From Leeuwenhoekiella sp. (GTDB lineage Bacteria; Bacteroidota; Bacteroidia; Flavobacteriales; Flavobacteriaceae), in assembly GCA_002708845.1 (NCBI GenBank), contig PAPI01000004.1, forward strand, positions 124,001 through 188,000: DNA of 64,000 nt, given 5' to 3'. A model generated the notes under the pieces. It was not told the DNA's origin. It was given only the letters and a program-made list of their open reading frames with translations, and searched no databases. Positions 1 through 6,998 of this stretch are shown here, piece by piece (the stretch's first letter is position 1; every line of letters starts with the position of its first letter). The position numbers and the translations under genes are program-made.

Positions 1-143
1 AAACCGTAAAGGCAATTATGCGGCAATATGGCAAATACGATTTGGTCACCACGTCTTATCAGCGTTTTAAAGCCGATAAAACCGAAAATCGCAATCATAA
101 AGCAACCGGTACAACTGAATATTTACACATTTTAGAAAAATAA
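1..143 (+). CDS. C-terminal fragment, probable D12-class DNA adenine methylase
   Basis: An open frame enters from the left edge and ends at the TAA at 141-143, leaving 46 residues. The tail has a YGKYDLV stretch, a TSYQRFKADKT stretch and the ending TEYLHILEK. From memory this resembles the C-terminus of D12-class (Dam-like) N6-adenine DNA methyltransferases of Flavobacteria, which modify adenine in double-stranded DNA. None of the catalytic motifs (the FxGxG and DPPY regions) is in the window, so the assignment rests on the tail alone. The next gene starts six bases downstream. Confidence 0.5.
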   Translation, partial: TVKAIMRQYGKYDLVTTSYQRFKADKTENRNHKATGTTEYLHILEK

Positions 144-149
144 CCAGCC

Positions 150-764
150 ATGATAACACATACCGCAAAACGTATTTTTGAACGTGCTGTAGACGATTAC
201 CACATAAAAGACCGTGTAGATCAACCCTTTGACAATCCATATGATACTGATGTTGACTTTTTAGAGCATTTGCTGTATCGCAAAGCCTGGATTGACACTG
301 TGCAATGGCATTATGAAGATCTTATTCGCGACCCAAATATTGACCCTGTAGAAGCCCTTGAGCTAAAACGTAAAATCGATGCCTCAAACCAGGACCGCAC
401 CGATATGGTGGAGTATATAGATAGTTACTTTCTTAAACTGTATCGCAATGTAGAGCCTAATGATTCGGCAACGATAAATACAGAAAGTCCTGCCTGGGCG
501 CTGGATCGCCTGGCCATTCTTACCCTGAAGATTTATCATATGGAAGAGGAGGCAAACCGCGAAGACGCTTCAGACGAGCATAAAATCGCCTGCCAGAATA
601 AGCTTGATGTACTTATTGAGCAGCGCGTAGATTTATGTACTGCGATAGATACCTTGGTACGTGATATAGAGAGCGGCGACAAGTACATGAAAGTCTATAA
701 GCAGATGAAAATGTACAATGATGATGAGCTAAACCCGGTGTTACGCAGCCAGAATAAAAAATAG
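150..764 (+). CDS. DUF4254 domain-containing protein
   Basis: A soluble, acidic, largely helical protein of 204 residues with no signal peptide or membrane segment. Its length and its helical pattern, with paired aromatic and acidic positions (WHYEDLIRDP near residue 53, SPAWALDRLAILTLKIYHM near 114), match the Bacteroidetes family DUF4254, whose function is unknown. The stop codon TAG (762-764) abuts the ATG of the glycosyltransferase at 765, so the two are almost certainly co-translated. That context suggests a role connected with surface glycan assembly, but this is inference only. The family call is from recognition of the pattern and the neighbour. Confidence 0.75.
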   Translation: MITHTAKRIFERAVDDYHIKDRVDQPFDNPYDTDVDFLEHLLYRKAWIDTVQWHYEDLIRDPNIDPVEALELKRKIDASNQDRTDMVEYIDSYFLKLYRNVEPNDSATINTESPAWALDRLAILTLKIYHMEEEANREDASDEHKIACQNKLDVLIEQRVDLCTAIDTLVRDIESGDKYMKVYKQMKMYNDDELNPVLRSQNKK

Positions 765-1805
765 ATGACGGTTGCCCAAAATCCCCACATTCTGTGCATA
801 CGGCTTTCTGCAATGGGGGATGTGGCGATGACCGTACCCGTATTAATAGCCTTGACACGTACCTACCCCAATCTGGAGGTCACGGTAGTGTCAAGGCCTT
901 TTTTTTTACCTTTCTTTGAGCCGTTGGAGCGCGTACATTTTTTTGGTGCTGATGTTAAGGGCACGTACAAAGGAGCCGTTGGGCTCTATAGACTCTATAA
1001 AGATCTGGAGCCCAGCCGATTTACGGCAATCGCCGATTTGCACAATGTGATCCGCTCCAATGTACTGCGATCTTTTTTCCGCCTACGCGGAAGCAAATCG
1101 GCACAAATTGATAAGGGTAGGGCTGAAAAGAAAGCCTTAACACGAGAGCACAATAAGGATTTTAGACCACTCAAAAGCACCCACGCACGTTATGCCGAAG
1201 TATTTGAAAAGCTGGGCTATCCGGTACAATTAACCGGCAACGAGCTCCTGGCAAAACAACCCATTACTGATAGCATTCGTGCTCATGTAGGTCACGAGCC
1301 GCAGAAATGGCTAGGTATAGCGCCTTTTGCTGCACACGCCGGCAAGCACTATCCGTTGGAGTTGATGGATGCTGTTTTAGCTCAATTGAATAAAGAACCG
1401 TATAAAATTATTTTGTTTGGCGGCGGGGCCGAAGAAACACAGACCCTGCAAAGCTTTGCTGACAAATATCCCAATTGTGTTTCGGTGGCGGGCAGATTCA
1501 GCTTTGCTGAAGAATTGGCCCTCATCTCCCATCTTGACGCCATGCTGGCGATGGATAGTGGCAATGGGCATCTTGCCGCGCTTTTTGGAATTCCAGTGGT
1601 GACGATGTGGGGGGTGACGCATCCGTATCTGGGCTTTACGCCATACGGTCAACCAGAAGAAAATCAATTGCTATCAGATCGCAAGCAGTTTCCGGCAATT
1701 CCCACTTCGGTTTATGGCAATAAAGTCCCTGCGGATTATGAGAAAGCGATGTACAGCATTAAACCGCAACAGGTAGTTGATCGTATCAAAACGATTTTAG
1801 CGTAA
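765..1805 (+). CDS. Glycosyltransferase family 9 (ADP-heptose:LPS heptosyltransferase-like)
   Basis: A 346-residue GT-B-fold protein of the RfaF/WaaF type, which moves a sugar (heptose in the classical cases) onto the lipopolysaccharide core at the inner face of the membrane. The N-terminus has the family pattern ILCIRLSAMGDVAMTVPVL. The C-terminal nucleotide-binding half has LGIAPFAAHAGKHYP near residue 185, a glycine run ILFGGGAEE near 217, and the family signature MAMDSGNGHLAALFGIPVV near 262-281 with the usual 'MWG' following. The length is normal. The start is fixed by the abutting stop of DUF4254. The acceptor and donor sugars cannot be read from the sequence. A terminator-like hairpin with a nine-T run lies inside the 5' part of this gene (849-907) and is described separately. 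Confidence 0.88.
   Translation: MTVAQNPHILCIRLSAMGDVAMTVPVLIALTRTYPNLEVTVVSRPFFLPFFEPLERVHFFGADVKGTYKGAVGLYRLYKDLEPSRFTAIADLHNVIRSNVLRSFFRLRGSKSAQIDKGRAEKKALTREHNKDFRPLKSTHARYAEVFEKLGYPVQLTGNELLAKQPITDSIRAHVGHEPQKWLGIAPFAAHAGKHYPLELMDAVLAQLNKEPYKIILFGGGAEETQTLQSFADKYPNCVSVAGRFSFAEELALISHLDAMLAMDSGNGHLAALFGIPVVTMWGVTHPYLGFTPYGQPEENQLLSDRKQFPAIPTSVYGNKVPADYEKAMYSIKPQQVVDRIKTILA
849..907 (+). terminator. Intragenic terminator-like hairpin
   Basis: A perfect 10-bp inverted repeat, GCCTTGACAC at 849-858 and GTGTCAAGGC at 888-897, encloses a 29-base loop that can itself pair (ACCT with AGGT). It is followed directly by CTTTTTTTTT, with nine Ts at 899-907. This has the form of a Rho-independent terminator but lies about 85 bases into the glycosyltransferase gene. 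Whether it works as attenuation is unknown. Confidence 0.4.
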
Positions 1806-1851
1806 ACTATCCTGTACAGGTGATCTCTTTTTTTACTTCCGATTATCAGAT

Positions 1852-1940
1852 TTGGGCGTGACCCTACGGGTCGGGCTATTCGCTACAAGTTTATGCCCAA
1901 TAAAATGGGCATAAAGCTTTTCACTTCTATCCCTCACGCG
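1852..1940. repeat. Structured intergenic repeat, Flavobacteria-type
   Basis: An outer stem GCGTGA (1856-1861) pairs with TCACGC (1934-1939). Inside it sit a small hairpin ACCC-TAC-GGGT (1861-1871) and a long hairpin TTTATGCCCA / TGGGCATAAA (around 1890-1914). This makes a branched, tRNA-sized fold. From memory, similar blocks that begin GGGCGT-ACC and end TCCCTCACGC are scattered between genes in many Flavobacteria. It occupies most of the 230-base gap 1806-2035; the rest is AT-rich with no gene. Confidence 0.5.
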
Positions 1941-2035
1941 ATTTTCAACATTCAATTTTACGAGTATACTTTTTAATATCTCTTTAAAATGCTATGGTCA
2001 TTTTAAAAGCTAACTTTAAAATTCAATAGTTAATT

Positions 2036-2980
2036 ATGAAAGCACCGCTCACGCAATTACTTAAGATAAAACACCCTATTATAATGGCACCTATGTTTCT
2101 GGTGTCTAATGTGGCTATGGTCAAAGCGGCAATGCAGGCCGGGATCGCAGGCTGCATACCCGCGCTCAACTACCGCACCCTGCCCGAATTACGGGAAGCA
2201 ATCAACGAACTAAAAGCCACAAAGACCTCAGGAGGCGCTTTTGGCTTTAATCTCATTGTCAATAAATCAAACACAAAATATCCTGATCAGTTAGCGGTTT
2301 GTTGCGAATTGGGTTGTGATTTCATCATTACCTCGTTAGGAAATCCCAAGCAGGTGATTGAAGAAGCTCATAAAAAGGGAATTCTCGTTTTTTGCGATGT
2401 TGTCAATTTGGAGCAGGCCAAAAAGGTAGAAGCTCTAGGATGTGATGCTATAATCGCTGTAAATAATGAAGCCGGCGGTCATCGTGGAGATATTTCGCCT
2501 AAAAACTTAATAGAAACGCTCAATGCTGCTGTAAATATTCCTGTGATTTCTGCCGGTGGTGTGGGAACTCGTGCAGACCTGGAAGAAAAAATGAGTTTTG
2601 GAGCAGCCGGGGTCAGCATCGGGAGTCCGTTTATAGCTTCAGAAGAAGCCGGGGTTTCGCAGGAATACAAGCAAGCATGTGTGGATTATGGGGAACAGGA
2701 CATTGTAATGACTCAAAAGATTAGCGGTACGCCCTGTACAGTAATCAATACACCTTATGTGCAGGAAATAGGTACCGAGCAAACCTGGATTGAAAAACTG
2801 CTCAACAAAAATAAGTGGCTCAAGAAATATGTAAAAATGCTGCGCTTTTTAAAAGGAACCAATATGGTGACCAAAGCCGCAACCGAAGCCACCTACAAAA
2901 CCGTATGGGTTGCGGGCCCCACCATCGAGCATACCAAAGCCATTGAACCGGTTGAGAAAATCATTGCACGATTTGTCTGA
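2036..2980 (+). CDS. NAD(P)H-dependent flavin oxidoreductase, nitronate monooxygenase family
   Basis: A 314-residue TIM-barrel flavoprotein of the 2-nitropropane dioxygenase / nitronate monooxygenase group, which oxidises alkyl nitronates or acts as an FMN-dependent enoyl reductase. Visible family marks are the opening KHPIIMAPMFLVSN, the AVNNEAGGHRGD loop near residue 142-152 that carries the family's conserved His, and the FMN phosphate-binding strands VISAGGVGTRADLEEKMSFGAAGVSIGSPF near 171-200. It is soluble and of normal length. It stands alone: the upstream gap holds a repeat and the downstream gap a bidirectional terminator. The physiological substrate cannot be inferred. Confidence 0.85.
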   Translation: MKAPLTQLLKIKHPIIMAPMFLVSNVAMVKAAMQAGIAGCIPALNYRTLPELREAINELKATKTSGGAFGFNLIVNKSNTKYPDQLAVCCELGCDFIITSLGNPKQVIEEAHKKGILVFCDVVNLEQAKKVEALGCDAIIAVNNEAGGHRGDISPKNLIETLNAAVNIPVISAGGVGTRADLEEKMSFGAAGVSIGSPFIASEEAGVSQEYKQACVDYGEQDIVMTQKISGTPCTVINTPYVQEIGTEQTWIEKLLNKNKWLKKYVKMLRFLKGTNMVTKAATEATYKTVWVAGPTIEHTKAIEPVEKIIARFV

Positions 2981-3022
2981 GATCTTGCTGAACTCGTCTA
3001 GATGAAACCCGCAAAAAAACTA

Positions 3023-3062
3023 AAATCCTCACCCTTTTTTAAAACAGGTGAGGATTTATTTT
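3023..3062. terminator. Bidirectional terminator
   Basis: A perfect 11-bp stem, AAATCCTCACC (3023-3033) with GGTGAGGATTT (3047-3057), is flanked by A-rich and T-rich runs. It lies between two converging genes and can serve both. Confidence 0.85.
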
Positions 3063-3102
3063 TTAAAGCGAAGCTTTTGAGCATTCCCACTTAGGGTCTG
3101 GC

Positions 3103-4155
3103 TTAAATGTCATCATAATCAACCGTCAGCGTAGCTGAGGTAGCTAAAGCCTGGCAGGTTAAAATAAGTCCTTCTTCAACCTCGTCATCAGTCAGGATCT
3201 GGTTTTTACGCATCACTGCGGTACCCTCAGTGATACGCGCAATACAGCTACTGCAAATACCACCCTGGCAGGAGTGCGGCGCATCAATATCGTTTTCCAA
3301 TGCAGCATCAAGAATCACTTTATCCTGTGGGATTGTTAACTCAAACTCCTCATCATCACAGATGATTTTTACCTGAGTGATTCCATCTAGTGATTCCGCA
3401 ATTTCCTCACCGTCATCAGAACTGGTAAAAAGTTCAAATTTCACTTTATCGTCTGTAACACCGTTTTCTTTTAAAACTTCAGAAACCCCGTTGATCATTT
3501 CTTCAGGTCCGCAGAGGAAAAACTGGTCAAAATCGTGAGACTTGAATTTGTTTTTCAGCACAAAATTAACTGTAGCTTTTTCAATTCGGCCAAAATGCGC
3601 ATCGGTCTCCTGCTTGCGGCTGTAGATAAACTCAATAAAAAGACGCTCCGGATACTTCAATTGTAACTCAAGCAACTCTTTGTGAAAAATGGTTTCTTCA
3701 ACGGCCCTGTTTCCGTAAGCTAAAACAAACCGGCTTTTAGGCTCTTCTTCCAGTATGGTTTTAAGGATTGAAAGTACAGGGGTAATTCCGCTTCCGGCAG
3801 CAAAAGCTGCATAATCTTTTTGATTATCAGGATTGGTTTCTATGATGAATTTTCCTTCAGGCGGGTGCACTTCAAGCGACTCACCCACGTTTAGTTTATT
3901 ATTGGCTAAAACCGAAAAGGTTCCGCCTTCTACTTCTTTTACAGCCACTTTTAAAATTCCGCTTTGCGGAGTAGAGCATAGCGAATACGCACGACGGACT
4001 TCTTTACCTTGAATTTTGGTTTTCAAAGTAATGTATTGGCCCGCTTTAAAACTGAACTCTTCTTTCAGGTTTTGAGGGACTCCAAAGGTGATGCTCACTG
4101 CTTTATCGGTCTCTCGGGTAATATCTTGTATGGTTAGTGCGTGAAAATCGCTCAT
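3103..4155 (-). CDS. Ferredoxin--NADP reductase family, PaaE-like 2Fe-2S flavoprotein
   Basis: A 350-residue electron-transfer protein that takes electrons from NAD(P)H through FAD to a plant-type 2Fe-2S centre. Order of domains: FAD-binding barrel with RAYSLCS at 55-61, NAD-binding lobe with GSGITP at 121-126 and CGPEEM at 215-220, then a C-terminal ferredoxin domain. The cluster ligands are visible as Cys296, Cys301, Cys304 and Cys334 (pattern C-x4-C-x2-C-x29-C). This architecture is that of PaaE, the reductase of phenylacetyl-CoA epoxidase, but no paaABCD genes are present nearby, so the electron acceptor is open; a general reductase for a monooxygenase or desaturase is possible. A -7 type promoter element (TATTTTTG on this strand, 4173-4180) precedes it. 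Confidence 0.87.
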   Translation of the reverse strand: MSDFHALTIQDITRETDKAVSITFGVPQNLKEEFSFKAGQYITLKTKIQGKEVRRAYSLCSTPQSGILKVAVKEVEGGTFSVLANNKLNVGESLEVHPPEGKFIIETNPDNQKDYAAFAAGSGITPVLSILKTILEEEPKSRFVLAYGNRAVEETIFHKELLELQLKYPERLFIEFIYSRKQETDAHFGRIEKATVNFVLKNKFKSHDFDQFFLCGPEEMINGVSEVLKENGVTDDKVKFELFTSSDDGEEIAESLDGITQVKIICDDEEFELTIPQDKVILDAALENDIDAPHSCQGGICSSCIARITEGTAVMRKNQILTDDEVEEGLILTCQALATSATLTVDYDDI

Positions 4156-4172
4156 GGTTCAAAAAATTTGGG

Positions 4173-4180
4173 CAAAAATA
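4173..4180 (-). promoter_or_regulatory. Bacteroidetes -7 promoter element for the PaaE-like gene
   Basis: TATTTTTG on the minus strand fits the TAnnTTTG consensus and lies 17 bases before the ATG. A good -33 TTTG at the expected distance was not found, so this is a partial match. Confidence 0.4.
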
Positions 4181-4261
4181 CAAAGCAAGCCGGTTTTGAG
4201 GCGTAACATTTTTATAATTTTCGTACTAATGCAGGGACGCTAAGCCAAAAAACTTAAATAA

Positions 4262-5731
4262 ATGATCAAACATTTTATAAATCTGGAATGGAAAAGCTTT
4301 TTTAGATCTGCGGCTTTTCAAACCAATCTGGTACTCAAAATTTTTATGGCGCTTGGGGCGCTATATTTCATTGGCATTTTTACACTTGCGGGTGTTGGCG
4401 CCTATTTTGGTCTTGAAAAAGCCGGTTATGAGCCTTTGCAAACGCTTAATCGGTTTATGATTTATTATGTGATCTTAGACCTGATTATTAAGTACTTGCT
4501 GCAAAAAATGCCGGTGGTCAATATAAAACCCCTGCTTTTGTTGCCTTTTAATAAGTCTAAGATTGTTGATTTTGCCCTGGGTAAAACCATGCTGTCTTTT
4601 TTCAATATTGTACACGCGTTTTTCTTTATTCCGTTTAGTATCGTGTTGTTAGGGCAGGGTTATGATCCGCTTCACGTAATTACCTGGCACCTGGGGATGA
4701 TGGCGCTTATTTATGTAAACAACTTCATCAACGTGTTTCTCAATGATGCGATGGCTTTGGTTGCAGGTCTGGGTTCTGTTATTCTGGGACTTGGTGCCCT
4801 TCAGTATTACGGAATTTTTGATGTAACACCTTACGTAGCTCCATTCTTTCAGGGGTTGTATGACACGCTGTGGATGTTTGCCATCCCGGTGATTGCAGCG
4901 ATTGCGTTATACAAGGTAGCACACAGCTATTTTCTAAAGCGCCTGTATCTGGATGCCGGTCTGGCTGTAAAAGCCCAAAAAGCATCGACCGAGAATCTGG
5001 ATTGGTTAAATCGCTTTGGTAAAACAGCAACCTTTTTAAAGAACGACATTAAACTCATTAAACGGAACAAACGCTCTAAAACAACGGTAATCGTGAGTGT
5101 TTTGTTTTTGTTTTATGGACTGCTCTTTTTTACCGGAGCAATTGAAGTCTATGACACCCCATTCTTTAAAATATTTGCCGGCATTTTTGTTACAGGCGGT
5201 TTTCTGTTCAGTTTTGGGCAGTTTGTGCCCAGTTGGGACAGCTCCTATTACCCGCTGATGATGACACAAAACATCAAATACCAGGAATATCTAAAATCTA
5301 AATGGATGCTGGTTGTTCTGGCAACTGCGGTTTCTACCGTTTTGGGACTAGGCTATTTGTATTTTGGCTGGGAAGCTTACGCCGCAGTTTTGGTAGGCGG
5401 TATTTACAATATGGGCGTAAACGGCCACGTCGTGCTACTGGGTGGTGCCTATATCAAAACACCTATTGATTTAACCAGCAATAAAAAGGCCTTTGGAGAC
5501 AGTTCGGCATTTAATGTGAAAACGTTGCTGATTACCATTCCTAAATTGTTGTTGCCAATTGCATTATACGCCATTGGGCATTTTACGCTGGGGCCGGTTT
5601 TTGGTTATGCTTTGGTAGCCCTGGCAGGTGTCGCCGGATTTGCATTTAGAGATTTTATGTTCAAAAAAATTGAAGGAGTTTATAAAGCCGAAAAATATAA
5701 AACGATAGCTGCATATAAGCAGAAGAACTAG
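4262..5731 (+). CDS. DUF5687 family membrane protein (ABC exporter permease-like)
   Basis: A 489-residue polytopic inner-membrane protein with about ten to twelve hydrophobic segments, for example around residues 28-50, 118-133, 165-185, 205-220, 276-295 and 350-375. It matches the Bacteroidetes family DUF5687, which is regularly encoded next to a single ABC ATPase. It is therefore probably the membrane half of an ABC-2-like exporter with the downstream ATPase, from which it is separated by 62 bases holding a small palindromic repeat. The N-terminus (LEWKSFFRSAAFQTN) is typical of such permeases. The substrate is unknown. Confidence 0.8.
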   Translation: MIKHFINLEWKSFFRSAAFQTNLVLKIFMALGALYFIGIFTLAGVGAYFGLEKAGYEPLQTLNRFMIYYVILDLIIKYLLQKMPVVNIKPLLLLPFNKSKIVDFALGKTMLSFFNIVHAFFFIPFSIVLLGQGYDPLHVITWHLGMMALIYVNNFINVFLNDAMALVAGLGSVILGLGALQYYGIFDVTPYVAPFFQGLYDTLWMFAIPVIAAIALYKVAHSYFLKRLYLDAGLAVKAQKASTENLDWLNRFGKTATFLKNDIKLIKRNKRSKTTVIVSVLFLFYGLLFFTGAIEVYDTPFFKIFAGIFVTGGFLFSFGQFVPSWDSSYYPLMMTQNIKYQEYLKSKWMLVVLATAVSTVLGLGYLYFGWEAYAAVLVGGIYNMGVNGHVVLLGGAYIKTPIDLTSNKKAFGDSSAFNVKTLLITIPKLLLPIALYAIGHFTLGPVFGYALVALAGVAGFAFRDFMFKKIEGVYKAEKYKTIAAYKQKN

Positions 5732-5770
5732 AGCCCTCCCTCGGTCCCTCCCAAATAGGAGGGAAGCTTT
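5731..5770. repeat. Short GC-rich palindromic repeat (REP-like)
   Basis: TCCCTCC (5745-5751) and GGAGGGA (5758-5764) form a perfect 7-bp stem with a 6-base loop, preceded by GCCCTCCCTCGG. Composition and form resemble the repeats at hemD (61.7-62.5 kb), a pattern I recall as common between genes in Bacteroidetes. Confidence 0.5.
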
Positions 5771-5793
5771 AATAACCACTAAAAATTGAAATT

Positions 5794-6507
5794 ATGATAC
5801 ATATTCACGATTTATCAAAAACCTATAGCGGCGTTACTGTTTTAAATATCGAAGAATTGCACATCCCAAAAGGTGAATCTTTTGGCCTTGTAGGAAATAA
5901 TGGTGCGGGAAAAACCACACTTTTTAGCGCGTTACTTGACCTGATTCAGCCCACAACGGGCTATATTCAGAATGGGGAAAGCAAGGTTAATGAAAGCGAA
6001 GCCTGGAAATCGCACACGGCTTCCTTTATTGATGAAAGTTTTTTAATCGGGTATCTTACGGCTGAAGAATACTTCTACTTCATTGGGGAATTACGCGGAC
6101 AAAATAAAGCAGATGTAGATGCCTTACTCTCCGGTTTTTCTGACTTTTTTAATGATGAAATCCTGGGCAAACGCAAGTATTTACGTGATTTGTCTAAAGG
6201 AAATCAAAAGAAAGTAGGCATTGTTGCCACGCTTATAGGTAATCCCGATGTGATTATTCTGGACGAACCTTTTGCTAATCTGGATCCTACTACACAAATA
6301 CGTTTAAAAGGAATCATAAAAAAACTGGTAACCGATCGGGATATTACGGTGCTGGTCTCTAGCCATGACCTTATTCACGTGACTGAAGTTTGTGAACGCA
6401 TTGTAGTGCTTGAAAAAGGAAGCGTGGTTAAAGACATCAAAACTTCAGAAGCTACGCTTAAGGAATTGGAAGCGTATTTTAGTAAGGAGGAGCCTGTGGT
6501 GGAGTAA
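5794..6507 (+). CDS. ABC transporter ATP-binding protein
   Basis: A 237-residue single ABC ATPase domain that would power the DUF5687 membrane protein encoded just upstream. Walker A is GNNGAGKTT at 34-42, the signature motif is seen as LSKGNQKK near 132-139 (a variant of LSGGQ), Walker B is VIILDEPF near 152-159, and the switch His is in SSHDL near 189-193. The loop spacing and the degenerate signature are typical of ABC-2 exporters. The C-terminus is acidic and ends in the same transcription unit as a small membrane protein 26 bases later. Confidence 0.88.
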   Translation: MIHIHDLSKTYSGVTVLNIEELHIPKGESFGLVGNNGAGKTTLFSALLDLIQPTTGYIQNGESKVNESEAWKSHTASFIDESFLIGYLTAEEYFYFIGELRGQNKADVDALLSGFSDFFNDEILGKRKYLRDLSKGNQKKVGIVATLIGNPDVIILDEPFANLDPTTQIRLKGIIKKLVTDRDITVLVSSHDLIHVTEVCERIVVLEKGSVVKDIKTSEATLKELEAYFSKEEPVVE

Positions 6508-6533
6508 GAGGTTGTATTTTAAATATTAGACTA

Positions 6534-6914
6534 ATGCTTCAGATACTCTATCTGCTGTTTTTTGGAGCAGTAAATTTTCTTATTTATTATCTGTTTGTAC
6601 GAGATGTATTAATTCTAAGGAGTATTTTAATAGGTTTAATTTTATTCTCTGGCCTGTTTATTTTAATTCAGAATTATTATCTCTATGAATACGGAATGCC
6701 TAATGATTTGTTCTTTACTAATTTGAAAAACCCTCTTATTTTTCTTTTGTTTTTTTCAATAGCGGGTAAAATTATCGAAGAGCAATTACCAAAGAAAAAA
6801 GCTGAATCAGGGAGGAATAATATTTTAGTCCAGTCAATAAAATTTTTCAGAACTGGGGTCATTTTTGTTGCAACAATGATTTGGCAAATGGTTATTGTTC
6901 TCAGTCCTTATTAA
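6534..6914 (+). CDS. Hypothetical small membrane protein
   Basis: A 126-residue protein with four hydrophobic segments (about residues 2-20, 26-47, 60-78 and 103-124), a short charged loop containing KIIEEQLPKKKAESGRNN, and no motif I recognise. It follows the ABC ATPase by 26 bases and could belong to that exporter unit, but it is distinctly more AT-rich than its neighbours and may be an independent addition. I do not recognise the family and assign no function. Confidence 0.55.
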   Translation: MLQILYLLFFGAVNFLIYYLFVRDVLILRSILIGLILFSGLFILIQNYYLYEYGMPNDLFFTNLKNPLIFLLFFSIAGKIIEEQLPKKKAESGRNNILVQSIKFFRTGVIFVATMIWQMVIVLSPY

Positions 6915-6954
6915 TTGAAAAAATTATTTTAACGGCTTTTTAACCCCTTCATAC

Positions 6955-6962
6955 TAATTTTG
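6955..6962 (+). promoter_or_regulatory. Bacteroidetes -7 promoter element upstream of porW
   Basis: TAATTTTG matches TAnnTTTG exactly. The expected transcription start, near 6969, lies after the more upstream possible TTG start at 6960, which favours the start at 6999 for the downstream lipoprotein. Confidence 0.45.
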
Positions 6963-6998
6963 CTACTTTGCAGTTATTGCTTTATAATCAAATACGAT

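Noticed and set aside
1856-1939. A tRNA gene, because of the three-way fold and length
   Set aside because: No anticodon stem with proper loop, no T-loop GTTCRA and no D-loop pattern; the acceptor-like stem has only six pairs.
3103-4155. Phenylacetate degradation locus, from the PaaE-like protein
   Set aside because: No paaABCD or other paa gene lies in the neighbourhood; the protein is better left as a general ferredoxin-reductase family member.
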